DNA of 64,000 nucleotides from Lutjanus erythropterus (taxonomy: Eukaryota > Chordata > Actinopteri > Lutjaniformes > Lutjanidae): assembly GCA_020091685.1 (NCBI GenBank), contig CM034591.1, forward strand, positions 14,848,043-14,912,042, written 5' to 3'. This document shows, one piece after another, positions 51,301 through 62,700 of this stretch. The notes below the pieces were generated by a model. That model was given only the letters and a program-made list of their open reading frames with translations. It searched no databases and had not been told where the DNA came from. The number at the start of each line of letters is the position of its first letter. Within the stretch, counting starts at the first letter, position 1. Made by a program: the position numbers and the translations under genes.

Positions 51301-53079
51301 TATTAGCATTATGGGAACTTGCTATTCCCAATAAATGCGTCTTTGCTATGATGAATTTGAATATGCGTCCTTCTCTTCTTCTTCTTTTCTCAACCCGTCT
51401 TCCTTCCTTCCTTCCCGCAGCTTCCATGAACATCGGCTCCACCGCAGGAATCATTGGTGGAGCCGTTGCTGCGTTGATCTTACTCATCATCGTCGTCTAT
51501 TGCTGCTGCTGCCGTAAGAAGAAGGGGGAGGAGGAATACAACATGGGGTAAAGTTTTTTTTCCCCTGTAAAAACACAAACAAAGACACTCACACTGATGA
51601 ACAAGATGCAGTGATATTAGAGGTTAAAGGGATAGTTCAGATTATTTGAAGTAGGGCTGTATGAGGTATTTATATATAGTCAGTGTATTACCTACAGTAG
51701 ATGTTGGTGGAAGAATCAGTATCAGTGTACACTATATTTAGAATATTTTTACCACTTTACTTTCCAGACAGGAAACCAACGTTTTATAAGACAAATATTG
51801 CTCTCCCCAACCAACCAAACTCCACAGGAAAATCATTTTATCTCGCAGAACATGGCAGTTGCAGGTGTTTGTGTTACTGTTTTACTTTAGTGTTTTAAAA
51901 GAGTTAGTTGGGATTCTCTTAAGTCACACAGAGGCGATCGAGGCAGCTGAAAAGAAAATGAAGTCTGATGGCAGGGTAAAGTGTTGAAAATCTAAATATA
52001 GCATACACTTAAACCAGTATCGATTCTTTTAGGTGGGCTTTTATAGAGGGTAAAACATATTTTGCTGCTAACCCTCTCCGCAGCAGTAAAATTAAAGAAG
52101 TGAAAGAGACATTCATTGCCACATGGACAATTATGGCTTGCATGAGAAACGATCTGTTCAGTTATTTAGATTTAGAACTGAAAAAAGTTTTGAGGCTGAT
52201 TTTGAAAGAGGAGACTCCCCAGTCCTTAGGAAGGCCAGCTGTCTACATGTAACATCCAAGTTTACTTCCTTTTTTGCATTGTATCAATGCTTTATTAACA
52301 GGGTAAAGTAGGTTTTAGTTCTGTAGGACTATGAACTCCTTTAATGTAATGATCTTCTTATTTAATAATGCTCACATTTAAACTGAATGCTAGAATTAAA
52401 GCAAATATATTGGGTTTAGTCAGACATTTTGTAAGTGACATTCCCATATAGCCACTGCAAAAAATAAAAATAAAATATAAAGAAACATTCACATACACAT
52501 TCCTCCATCCACACACTTCAGTCATTCTTAAAAACATGAGCGTTGACACAGATTCCTCTCTGATTTCAGTACCAGACTGCAGCCGAACATTCATCCTAAA
52601 CTTTTACACTCAAACATCTGGCTGTTTTGTGTTCACTCTCCAGAACTCGTGAGGAAGCCTACACTGACAAAGAGCCGGCTAGAAATGGTGAAAGTCGCCG
52701 TGACGATGATCAAGAGGACCCACAAGGTTATGATGACTCCAGTGTGAGGAGACCTGCTGATCGCACTGACCGCTACGAGGAACGGAGTGAACGCGACTAC
52801 GACCGCAAGGAGTACGATGATCGGCGCAGCGATTATGACGACCGCCGCAGCGACTATGACGATCGCCGCAGTGACTACTCCGACCGACGTGACAGGTACA
52901 GTGATCGCCATGAGCGCTACGATGACGACCGCCGCTACGACGACGACCGACGCTATGATGACCACAGAGACCGTCGTTATGATGATGACCGTTATGATGA
53001 GCCCTATGATGATCGTGGACGTGACAGATCACCTGCGCCACCCAATAATAAGCCACCGCGGAGGGACTACGACGACTAA
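45393..53079 (+). CDS. gpa33: A33-antigen-like Ig membrane protein with long repetitive charged tail, complete coding region in 7 exons
   Basis: The exons are 45393-45432, 48632-48798, 48935-49151, 50471-50635, 51168-51284, 51421-51547 and 52644-53079. All introns are GT-AG and the frame closes at 422 aa. A short signal peptide (YTLAVLFL) leads into a V-type Ig domain (C42, W58, LADNKIFQC to C120). A C2-type domain follows (C149, C165, GYYICTSRN with C216, C227). The extra pair C149/C227 and the phrases EEGSPPPTYKW and SGYYICTS match the A33 family. One membrane segment (about 244-262) ends in YCCCCRKKK, as in GPA33. The cytoplasmic tail (279-422) is far longer than in human GPA33 (319 aa total) and is built from D/R/Y/S repeats. 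GPA33 is an epithelial surface and junction-associated protein. The neighbour ildr2 supports the identity. Exon 2 could start at 48632 or at 48641. Confidence 0.9.
46065..46500 (+). repeat. AATCGATTAATC-type dispersed repeat, copy 4
   Basis: 'gagctgcaaggaatagtcga', TTGATAATTGATCGATCGG, 'cttggactttgagaaac' and 'tttcactattttatgg' match the family. A second terminal block (ATTAATCAATTAATTGAG) at 46436 suggests a partial duplication. Short ORFs 46335-46556 are repeat-derived. Confidence 0.65.
46832..48556 (+). mobile_element. TAGGGCTGGGCAAT-ended element in gpa33 intron 1
   Basis: The left end is TAGGGCTGGGCAATAT and the right end ATGTTGCTCAGCCCTA, an inverted terminal match of about 16 bases with few differences. 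The right portion (48290-48540: 'tggtgctttcacaaaatgag', 'tagatcactttactttaatg', 'cagcccttaaaaccagg') is recognisable as a recurrent teleost repeat. There is no transposase. It ends 75 bases before gpa33 exon 2. I saw no clear target duplication. Confidence 0.65.
47070..47590 (+). repeat. Nested LINE-3'-end-like repeat
   Basis: GATAAGATAAG and 'atattcacttgttacagcag', followed by 'attgcacagagatac' and 'attattgcacagg' motifs, resemble the 3' ends of fish LINEs of the Rex/L2 type. They interrupt the 46832-48556 element, which indicates nesting. Class assignment is tentative. Confidence 0.45.
49366..49990 (-). pseudogene. Minus-strand LINE ORF2 C-terminal remnant in gpa33 intron 3
   Basis: Read on the minus strand, the segments YWGLNKHLKRRLQVAQNKL (near 49815), HWLPVEDRG (near 49735) and FIYAAATEWNKLPLVMKEV followed by FKTKVKHWLLES (49550-49480) match in order the C-terminal region of fish LINE reverse transcriptases. 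Frameshifts and stops separate them. The strand is opposite to gpa33, and no poly-A or target duplication was identified. Confidence 0.75.
51626..52320 (+). repeat. Teleost repeat (TTAAAGGGATAGTTC-ended) in gpa33 intron 6
   Basis: The copy starts TTAAAGGGATAGTTCAGATT and continues 'gaagtagggctgtatgagg', 'agtcagtgtattacctacag'. Later blocks are 'aaatctaaatatagcataca', 'cacttaaaccagtatcgatt' and 'gtgaaagagacattcattgc'. The middle block recurs near 61975. It is non-coding. Confidence 0.65.
52787..53040 (+). repeat. In-frame codon repeat encoding the gpa33 D/R/Y tail
   Basis: Tandem 21-bp units encode YDDRRSD (52822-52890), then variant units encode DDDRRY (52918-52990). The repeat is GAY/CGY-rich, which leaves several alternative frames open on both strands. 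Those extra ORFs should not be called as genes. Confidence 0.85.
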
Positions 53080-53589
53080 GGCCTCCAACCTGTATCAGCC
53101 ATTTTCTGTTGATCTCCAGTGATTTAAGTCTAATGGTCCAATTTCTGCCTCCATGGATCTCACTGGAGCGTTAATTGATCCTCCCAAAGTTGAGCAAGCT
53201 TTGTACCCGAAAGAACCTTGTCAACTTTCTCCTTTTCCTGTTGCTTGTCTATGTGGAAAAGAAAACCAAATTTTGTAGATTATTAAAAGATATTGCTGGA
53301 GGACCTGTTAAACTGACATATATAGTCACATCATAGTTAAGTTTAGCAAAACGCTGTCCAACTAGTAATCTAGATTGTTACATCTGATATCTAATGTTAG
53401 CAAAAATGCTAGCTAACTAGCTCGCTAATCTACACCAATCATTATCTAGCTAGTTACACCTGACAGCTATTGTTAACAAAACACTAGAAAACTACTTTAT
53501 TAGTTAGTTTAGGTAGCTAGTTCCCTGTTTTGTCACTTTTAGCTAAGATATGACTTTTACAAGTCAGCCAGCAAGTAAGGGATAATGTA

Positions 53590-54030
53590 CAGTGAGTAGG
53601 TCAATATTGTGATGCAGGATGATGCAGGTCTTGAATCATCCTGACGGGGCTTATTACGTGGTTACAAAAGCAAAAAATTGAATTTGGCACACATTTATGT
53701 GACACACAATTAATTAATTAATTTTAAAAGGATTTTATAGATTTATTTCACAATAGTGACCTGCTCACTGTACATTATAATGCTTGTTACATGGTCAAGT
53801 ACCAAAAAATTCCATAATTGGACACACAGTATATAAAATGATTTTAGTGATTTAACAATGATTTTATTGTTCCCTCAGAATCTATGATCAGAGCTGTGGC
53901 CATATAGCAATATAGCAGACCTTTGCCATATAGCATGTAGCAACGGTCTGCTATAGAGAAATAACAGACCTTAAAATGCTGTAATTGACCAATCAGAATT
54001 GAGTATTTATCAAAGCCATGTAATAACGTC
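53590..54030 (+). repeat. Dispersed repeat with TTTATTTCACAATAGTGACC block, copy 1
   Basis: Ordered blocks GAGTAGGTCAATATTG, ATTTATTTCACAATAGTGAC, CTGCTCACTGTACATTAT, TCTATGATCAGAGCTGTGGC, GAAATAACAGACCTTA and GACCAATCAGAATTGAG. They recur at 54225-54545 and in part at 56000-56460. Confidence 0.7.
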
Positions 54031-54224
54031 TTTTGATGATCTTTAAAGTTTGTTTTTTTTTCTTTTAAAATTAGACGAGCCTAGCATGTCTAAGCAGAAA
54101 ACAGAAAAAGAGAAAGCTGACTGAGGTTCTGTTGGGTATAACTGTTATTGGGGCACAGAATGAAAAGGGGCAGGACCTAGGAAGGGACAACTGACCTAAA
54201 GTCCACAGCTTTGTGAGGAAGAAC

Positions 54225-54545
54225 ACACAGTGAGTGCGTTCATATGGTGATAAAAAAAAAAACCTGTCAGTCACCTGGGTTTATTTTACCATAATGACCC
54301 ACTCACTGTATATTATCCCCCTCTTATTTCATAGCTACTTAAGTAAAGAAATCAGTAATTTCACACAAAACATTAATTTAAAAATGACTTTATTGGACCT
54401 CTAGAGTCTATGATCAGAGCTGTGTCCATAGCAACAGTCTATTATTCATAGCAGCAGTTTTCTATTCAGAAATAACAGATCTTAGAATACAGAAACTGAC
54501 CAATCAGAATCAAGTGTTTAACCAAGCTGTGTAATAAACTAGAAT
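54225..54545 (+). repeat. Same dispersed repeat, copy 2
   Basis: TTTATTTTACCATAATGACC, CACTCACTGTATATTAT, TCTATGATCAGAGCTGTGTC, GAAATAACAGATCTTAG and GACCAATCAGAATCAAG follow in the order of copy 1. Confidence 0.7.
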
Positions 54546-55751
54546 TAAGAAGACAAGTAATTTGTAATTTTCTCTTTCACAGGTAGAACAATTTTGAGTC
54601 AAGTCGTTTGTTTGTGGGAGGGTTAATTGAAGAAGGGCAGGGAACCTAAAATGACGCCCACAAAGCCCATCTGATCCTTTTCAAACAGGATGAGGGTAAG
54701 TGGGTGGGGTCCAGAGTTACAACCTCCCAGGTGTAGGTATAAACACTGCCCGGGGCACGATCTGTACATAATGTATACCAAAACTCACATCGTACAAATA
54801 TTAAGAACTGTATTAAGGCAAATGTTTTACAGAGAAGAACTAGCAGGATGATCCTTAGCGAGCTGTGTAATCCTGAAATGAGTCAACATTTTAGCTTTAA
54901 AACTCAATATGTTGGCATTGTTGCATAAGAATTCAAGGTCTTATGTGTGTCTGTCTGTGTGTGTCTTGATTTTTAGATGCTGTTTGGTGTAACTGGTGGT
55001 AGTTTTTTTTTTTTTTTAGGAAGTTACCTCCATGTGAAAGAAAATGGCTTCAGTTTTGTGTAAGCCAATTCTTTATGCTTCATAGAATTGTATGCGTTTA
55101 TTTACTGTATATTCTTTTATACAAAAACACTGAACCAGTTTTAACATCCTCTCTGTTGAGTGCTTCCATTTTTTTTCACCGTAATGTTAGAGAAACTAGT
55201 GCTACAACTTCCTCTGATTGTAGGGATTGATATTGTCACCACAGATCTCTCAGGGCCTTTTTTTTTTACAACTTAAATGAAATTTCCAATTTTAATAAGA
55301 TGAACTTTATTGATCCAACATTGCAGAAATTCCCTCATTCAGCGGCTCAAGAGTCAGAGGTAGAAAAGGGAGAGTGATTCAAATGTATTTTCTCATGTTT
55401 TTATGTTGAATTATTTTATAGAGATTTCTCTTGAAATGCAGTGAAATATGACAATGTACATATGCTTTTATTTGTATCTCGGCAATAGTAATGTCACCAG
55501 TTTTACACTGGGATTACAGTGGGATTTATCAAGATTATAATAACAGATACCTGATATTGTGCTACATTTTGAGATGCATTCCATTCATGAAATATGATGC
55601 AAAAAAATAAAGTTGATGAAATAAAATGAATGATGCAGTTTCTTGCAACTGTGAATCCTGAACACTAGATGGCAACATTACAAGCAGCACAAGTCTCATA
55701 TGATCACATAATAATGACACAATGTGGGATGTAATGTATATTACTAGTTGT

Positions 55752-55764
55752 TTTATTATTATTA

Positions 55765-55810
<46 letters not shown>
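55752..55810 (+). repeat. (ATT)n microsatellite
   Basis: About nineteen ATT units with one GTT interruption, in the gpa33-ildr2 intergenic DNA. Confidence 0.9.
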
Positions 55811-55811
<1 letters not shown>

Positions 55812-55999
55812 GTCTTTAGTATTATTGTTGGGGATTTATTCACGTATTTTTTTAATGCTTAAAGTTTCTTTGCTATGTCTTTCAGACTTCACCCTCCCGT
55901 TTCCCTCCATCACCGCAACCACCCATTGTCTTTGGACAATGAGTAAAGTTACACAACGAGACAACCAGTACCGGATATGGGTCATTCGGACTTCAAAAT

Positions 56000-56460
56000 A
56001 AAATTATAACTTAAAGAAATTCATTTAGTATTCAGTTAGTTGCTATGAAGAACAGCGTGCTGCTATTGACACAGTTCTGATCATAGATACTGGAGGAACA
56101 ATAAAAAATATTGTTAAATCACTAAAATTATTTTAAAATTAATATTTAATTTGACAATAAATTTGACAATCCATTTAAAGGTTTCTGTGTCTGATCTGAA
56201 GCAAATCTTTGATAATTTATTGACTTTCTTTGGTACATAACCATGTAACAAGCTGGATAATGTACAATGTGCAGGTCATTATTTTGAAATAAAGCCATCC
56301 AATAAAATTAAAATTTTGTGTCACATAAATGTGTGCACTCTTTTATTATTATTGTTTGTGGGGGGGTGGGGGGTATCATCATCGTGTCGAGATTTATTTC
56401 ACAATAACGATCTGGTCACTGTACATTATCACATGCATAACTTTATTATTTCAATTAACA
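56000..56460 (+). repeat. Same dispersed repeat, partial and rearranged copy 3, at the ildr2 5' side
   Basis: GATTTATTTCACAATAACGA and GGTCACTGTACATTATCA (near 56390) match the copy-1 blocks, with related fragments at 56060-56300. The copy lies within 250 bases of the ildr2 first exon. Confidence 0.55.
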
Positions 56461-56710
56461 TCACACTGGAGGAAATGGGTTTCCACAAGTGCCTGCGTCG
56501 GCGAAGCTTTAATTTTGAAAACCCTTGCCGGAAGTTGAGAATTTTATTTTGATACGCTTGACAGTGGTCCCGCTGCTGGTGCTCCGCGGACCTGTCCCGT
56601 TATCTGCCAGTCAGACTGTCCGGAGCAGGAGTTTGAAACATCGTCCAGAGATGAGACGAAAGAGAAAAGAGGACGACGTTCACCAGAAATTCACCTGCGG
56701 GGGCTGGAAA

Positions 56711-59700
56711 ATGTTTTTCATACCGAAGTGGTGGATTTTTATTGTTTGTCTGACAGGTAAGAGACAAGAAAAAAGATGGAATCTATTGTGTAAAGTGGTT
56801 TAACAGGCTGTTTTGCGCTAACTCAGATTTAAGTTTGGTGTAACGTTAACGTTAAGCTAACCTGCACTTGTTCGTTAATGATTGAGCCTTCACAGACGAC
56901 TTAAGCAATTACATTCAAACTTTTCACACATATTAATAATTATATTTAATAGGTCGAGCGTTAGTGGTTCTTCACAAGCATTTAAAGGTAGTTTCTATTC
57001 TGCCAAAGCTGCGATATGTAACACAGAAAAGTAGTTTGAGTGCTATGCTAGCAGTGCTGTAGTCGACTGTTATTATTTAGTCATGTGTGAATGATCCGAC
57101 CAGAAGCTTTGGGGGTTGTGAATCCGGAGGTCTAACTTCTGACCTCTTCATCCAGTTTTTAGAAACAAAATACCTTTTTTTTTAAGAAACACATATTAGA
57201 CGTATGTGAGGTGGCAATAACAGTTATATTCACAAATAACAAATCAATCAGGTTAGAGAAGCCACAGTATATACAGTATTTTACCCCGGACCTGTGCGCA
57301 TAAATGAAAAATATGTGCACCACCTGATATTCTAGAAATATCTATGAATCTGAAACTATTCTCATAACTGATTAATCATTGAAGTAACTTTTTATGCAAT
57401 AATGGCGAAAATGTACTGACTCCAACTTCTCAGATATGAATACATTCCGGTTCTCTTGGTCTCATACAACAGTAAACTGGATAGCCCTACAACGATTAAT
57501 CAATTGCTAAATGACTATTATATTAATCACCATCTATCTCTATAGTTGATTAATTATTTTTTTCATAGAAAATATCCAAAGTCAGCTTCTCAAATGCGAA
57601 TATTTTCTGGTATCTTTAGTCCTCTATGACAGTAAACTGAATATCTTTTCGGTTGTGGACAAAACAAGACATTTGAGGATCTCACCTTGGACACTGGAAG
57701 ACATTTTTTACCGTTTTCTGACATTTTATGGAATAAAATAGTTAACTGGTTAAAATAATAAAATAATAATTAGTTGCAGACCTAAAACTGAATATGTTTT
57801 GGTTTTGACAGTCAGCTGGACAAAATAAGACCTTTTATTTGTGATGGGCTTATACAGTGTTTAAAGTTGCAGTTATTTAATAACCATAATAAGGTGTAAT
57901 GTGGAAAGTGTGATATTGAAAATGTAAGATACAAATACAACTGAAGTTAGAGGAGCAGCAGCATACTACTGTACACAGCTGCAACTAACACTTTACTTCA
58001 TCATTTATTAATCTGCCAATTATTTTCACAATTAATCGTGTAGTCTGTAAAATGACAAAAAATTGTGAAAAATACTCATCATAGTTTCCCAGAGCCCAAA
58101 GTGACTTTCTCAGATTGCTTCATTTGTGCAACCAATAGTCAAAAACCCAAAGAAAAACAGCAAATCCTTACAGTTAAGAGGCTGGAGCCAGCAAATGTCT
58201 GAACTTTTTGCTTGATAAATGACTGAAAGGAGTTATTTATTATCAAAATAGTCGTTAACTAACACATTTTCTTTTCATAGATTAATCAATCAATCAATTA
58301 ATCATTGCAGTTCTACTACAGTATCTCAGCATCAGATACTACAGTGGCATACAGGCTCATTGTTGTGAGGTCGATAATCGATTTCTTTAGTATCATATTT
58401 GATTGAATGAATGAACACATGAAAGACATGTCTATCTCCCAGATAAGCAAAAGACATTGTGGTGAGAAATCAGTGACTTATTTTTATCTGAAAAAATTTG
58501 TGAAATTATTTCTCCACATGAAATCAGACAACTCAAAATCAAAACATTTATACTAACCTTAAATCTCACAAATATTTCAACAAGGCGTCTCTGTCCAATA
58601 TTACAAGAGTAACTATCCTCCCCCTCCTCCTCTTTCTTCTCCTTTCATTTTCTCCACTGGAGGTGGCTTCCACTGAAAACTAATAAAGCCTTGATCGCCT
58701 CACAGCCTGTGATCCCAGGAAGAGCAACCTCCTGGCTTTTTTTCTTCCAGTTCTTGGAAGTTGTAGGCTAATGTTCTCTTTGAGGAATTTACATTGTAGT
58801 CAGCTTGTTTCCTCTCCATCTGAATTTAAATAATGCTTCTTTTTTCTCCAAATCCGTGCAACTTCAGCCAATCTCTTACTTTAAAGGCCTCTGGATACTA
58901 TTCCATCGTTGAATCTTGCATGGTGGTTTTGTGCTTAGATTTTTCTTAAATAACAGTATTCTGTTGTTATCTATTTAAAGGTTTCTGTGTCGGATCTGAA
59001 GCCAATCTTGGTTTTAAAGAACATTCTGCATTTTTCAACAGCATGAAACCCAAAGTTTGTATGCTGTAAATTACACACAGAAGTAAAATAATACTAAAAC
59101 ATAACATTTACAGTTTAATTTACCACATTTAATGTACATAATGTAAAGACTTTACAATACTGAATCAACAAACAATTTGAAAGGGAGATTCATGGCCTTT
59201 GTGATTTGCTTTAAAATCTGTCTGGTGTTTTATCAGTTGCGCTTTGACATTTTTCCACCTTCAGAACTTTGTGTTTATGGGTTAGGGTTGAAACTCAACA
59301 ATAAACTATCTTTTAGCCATCAATACAAAGCATTGGTAATTTGACATCCTGGGAATGAGACTCAGCAATCCTCCTCCTTTCTCCAGAATTGCTCACCGCA
59401 CCTTTAAGACTATGGAATATGATGTGCAGGCCAGATCACTGCTGCAACATGACAATATTTAATTTAAAATGGTATTTTGACCCATATTTCTCTCTTATTA
59501 AATATTGTATATCCAATTTCAAAATTCTAATATTTAAACCAGTTGTTCAACCCTATAAAAAGCAGTTTTCCAGAGCCGTAGGCAATGTCTTCAAATGACT
59601 TGTTTTGTTCACTCAAATGCCAAAACTCAACAATTTTAATTTGCAATAATTCAAAACAGAGAAAAGCAACAAATCCTCACATCTGAGAAGGTAGTTCCAG

Positions 59701-62700
59701 CTAATGTTTGACATTTTTGCTTAATAAATGACTTAAACAATCAGTGGTCAAAATTGCTGTCGGTTAATTTTCTGTTGAATCAATCAACTGACTAATTGTT
59801 TCAGTACTAGTTAATAACTATGCTTAGATCTGTGATGTATTTAATAGAAAAGTGTCAGTGTGTACATCATTGTGAAAGTCTGAAAGCAACCAAGAACAAA
59901 TAGTCTTGGGAAACACCAGGTGAGGGTGTTCGGTCAGATTCACTCTTAGTAACAGAAAGAAAACAAAACTCTTTCAACAGGCCTGGTCTGGATTAAGTGA
60001 AGCTGCCCCCTCTTATCCCTCACCTCCTCCCTGTTCACTGGTCCAGTTCACTTACACCTCCCACCGCTGAGCCCGAGAAACACACACATACACACAGCAG
60101 CATGCACAGATGTTTCGGGGAGTGTGTGTGGGGGTGTGGTTTTTTTCACATGGTCTTCTCTTTAGTGCATGTTGCTGTTGAACTGTGGAGCGCGAGCTTC
60201 TGGTCATTATGTGACCCAGAGTCCTGCGGCTTCAGAAGCTCCAAAACAACGTCAGGTCAACTCAGCTCATAGTCAGATTTCACTGAGCAGAAGCGAATCA
60301 AACTGTCTCAAAACAGCTTTGTTTTTGTTCTGTTATCTTGCCAAACTGCACAATGATTCATTACATTCCAGCTAAAAGGAAAAAAAGCCTAGTATTTCTA
60401 GTTTATCCTGACATATTTCTGCTTAAGTGAATCTCTTTTGGGAAAGGGAGGTGATTTCACTCAGTTTTCATATAAGACGTGCAGTGAGAGGAGGATGTGA
60501 TTTGTCTGCCTGCGCAAACAGGAACAGGTGTCTCCCTAAATACTGACTCAGCTTCTGAATCACAGTGTGTTGTTGTCTGCTGGAGTAATCCTTAATACCC
60601 CCTCATTACACACTCCTCGTTATTACCTGTTTTGGCTGCCAAATCTGTGGTGTTTGTTCAAGTTGAAGGATTTAAAGTCTGAATCTATGGGACAAAACGG
60701 AACAGTGTCACCCCTAACAATAAACTGGCACCATGCCGAATAGCTGTTCCTGTTTGCACTGTGCCCATAGATGTACAGACAACTATCACAGGTGTACTTT
60801 GAAACTGAAGAATCTTAAAAATGTGATTATTCTCAGGCAACTTCTGGAGTTATAAGGAGCAACTGTTTTCTCTGATTTCTAAGCAGATTTACAGATTCAC
60901 ACAATACTTAATGGTATTAAAGGTGGAGTCAGTAGGATTTGTCAGCTGCTGTTTGTAAACACATCCGAAAGATTGATTGTTAATTGTAAAGTTTCGTGCC
61001 CTGGATATCAAATACAAACATTATGGGTTGGTAAAGTGTCCTGAGCACAGCAAAATAATGAGAAAAATCAGAGGGAGGGTGGGATCTCTGCAAATGTGGC
61101 TGCCACTTGGCCACACACATCTGGTGGGTCATGGTTGATCATTTGGATTGTTTTTGTATTGAGTCTATGGAATGACTTGTTTTTAGCAAAGACCTGCTTA
61201 GTTTGCCTTTAAAACCACTGAAAACTGAAATCCACAATAGCCTTGTGACAAGGGTCAGCCAAAGTCTACCGAATGGGTATATGACGATGTCCACAGTGAA
61301 ACATCACAATGGATGATGATATTGTTGCTGGGTTTAAAAGTGTCTTTGTCTCTGTACCACATGTCTGTAACTTGGATGTGTTTAACTTCTTTTTATTATC
61401 TCTCCCACATGTCTAAATCAGTGCTTAGGCTCAACTCTGAGGGGACACACTACCTCAAATACAGGAGGCTTTTAAATCATGATGTTATAATGGTAGAGGG
61501 CTTAGTGAGTGATAATTGCCAGCCATCACAGTAGATGATGGTATCATCCATTGGCCCAACCCTGCTTTTAACTTTTATTAGGATGTTATGTACATAATGG
61601 GCAGCATAAAAGCATATAAAAAATAAATTAGATTTAACCCAAATTTTATAATTTGTCATTTAAGTTTTTGTTCATTTTTATTAGGCATGCTTATGCTCAG
61701 ACATTTATTGAAAATGATGCAACAAAACCTCTCTGGTCCCACTTAATCATTGTCTGAGTCTGAGGCAACTCAAAGACAGGGAGCTGAAGCTGTTATATCG
61801 ATCCAGACTCCTTTGACAAAAACAATAATTTCACCTTGCAAAATTATTATAAGTAACAGCAGCAAGAACAGAAGTTCATGTCTGAACTAATGTGTTAAAA
61901 CACCAAAGTCTGTGTTCTGCAAACCAAAATGAAAGGCTATCTGAAAATAATTAAATAGTCATTAAATATTCTAAAGATAGTGTACACTTAAACTGATTTA
62001 GATTTTTTTAGGTAGCTAAAATAAGTTTTGTTGCTGCCCCATTTACAGTGGTCCACATAGGTATAGTGCTTAGATTGTGTGATAGGACTCCTGAGGGAGC
62101 TGTCAATCTAAACATAATCTTCCATGCCTTCACAGTCTTGAGAAACAGTCTAAGCAGCAGAATGAGCTGTTCTTTGATGTAGGTTTCTAGGAACTAGGAC
62201 TCAAAGTTTGGAGGATGCTTAATGAGACTCTAAACTTTGATATAATAATAATGTGATTGTGTCAGGCCCTGAGGGTTTTTAAGTGAAATGTAATGATTAT
62301 CTTGACCTGTTTTTTTAACCCTTTCTTCTCTCACACTTTACTGATTACGCTTCATTATCCTCCCACAGATGTCCTCCCCTGCTCGGGGGTTCATGTCTTC
62401 GTGAGAGAGGAAAAGAGGTATGCTGTGCTGTTCCAGTCAGTCATGCTGCCGTGTCAGTACAACAGTGTGTCCACCCAGGTCCCTGTGGTGCAGTGGGTCT
62501 ACAAGTCATACTGTCGCGACCGCACACGGGATTCATTCAGCTTCCCTGACAGCCTGAGTGGAGGCCTGGGAGGAGGTGGACTGACGGGGGGAACTGGAGG
62601 AGCAGGTGGAGGGTACGAGACATCCTTCACAGCAACGTACCTTGACTGCGCTGACAGCAGCCGGACGGTCCGGACTGTGGCCTCCATCTCTGGTTCCTCA

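Larger units (their letters stand above)
53080..56710. other. gpa33-ildr2 intergenic DNA
   Basis: This 3.6-kb stretch begins with the gpa33 3'UTR (a possible ATTAAA signal at 53282-53287, later AATAAA hexamers) and ends with the ildr2 5'UTR and promoter (GC-richer at 56560-56700). Three copies of one dispersed repeat fill much of it. No mael exon is visible, although MAEL sits between ILDR2 and GPA33 in human. Confidence 0.6.
56757..62368 (+). other. ildr2 intron 1 (5.6 kb), dense in AATCGATTAATC-type repeats
   Basis: The GT-AG intron contains four copies of the dispersed repeat in both orientations (57365-57480, 57489-57785, 57970-58310 and 59610-59815), plus a fragment of the 51.6-kb repeat near 61975. 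The stretches 58330-59600 and 59830-61960 hold no recognisable gene; 60915-61200 looks like another dispersed repeat (AAAGGTGGAGTCAGTAGG start). Confidence 0.65.

Noticed and set aside
52633..53122. Three long overlapping ORFs on both strands across the last gpa33 exon
   Set aside because: They are shadows of the GAY/CGY-rich tandem repeat, which suppresses stops in other frames. Only the gpa33 frame joins correctly to the upstream exon.
56651..56710. Upstream in-frame ATG as ildr2 start
   Set aside because: It would place a highly basic segment in front of the hydrophobic signal-like stretch. The ATG at 56711 gives a normal signal peptide. It cannot be excluded without transcript data.
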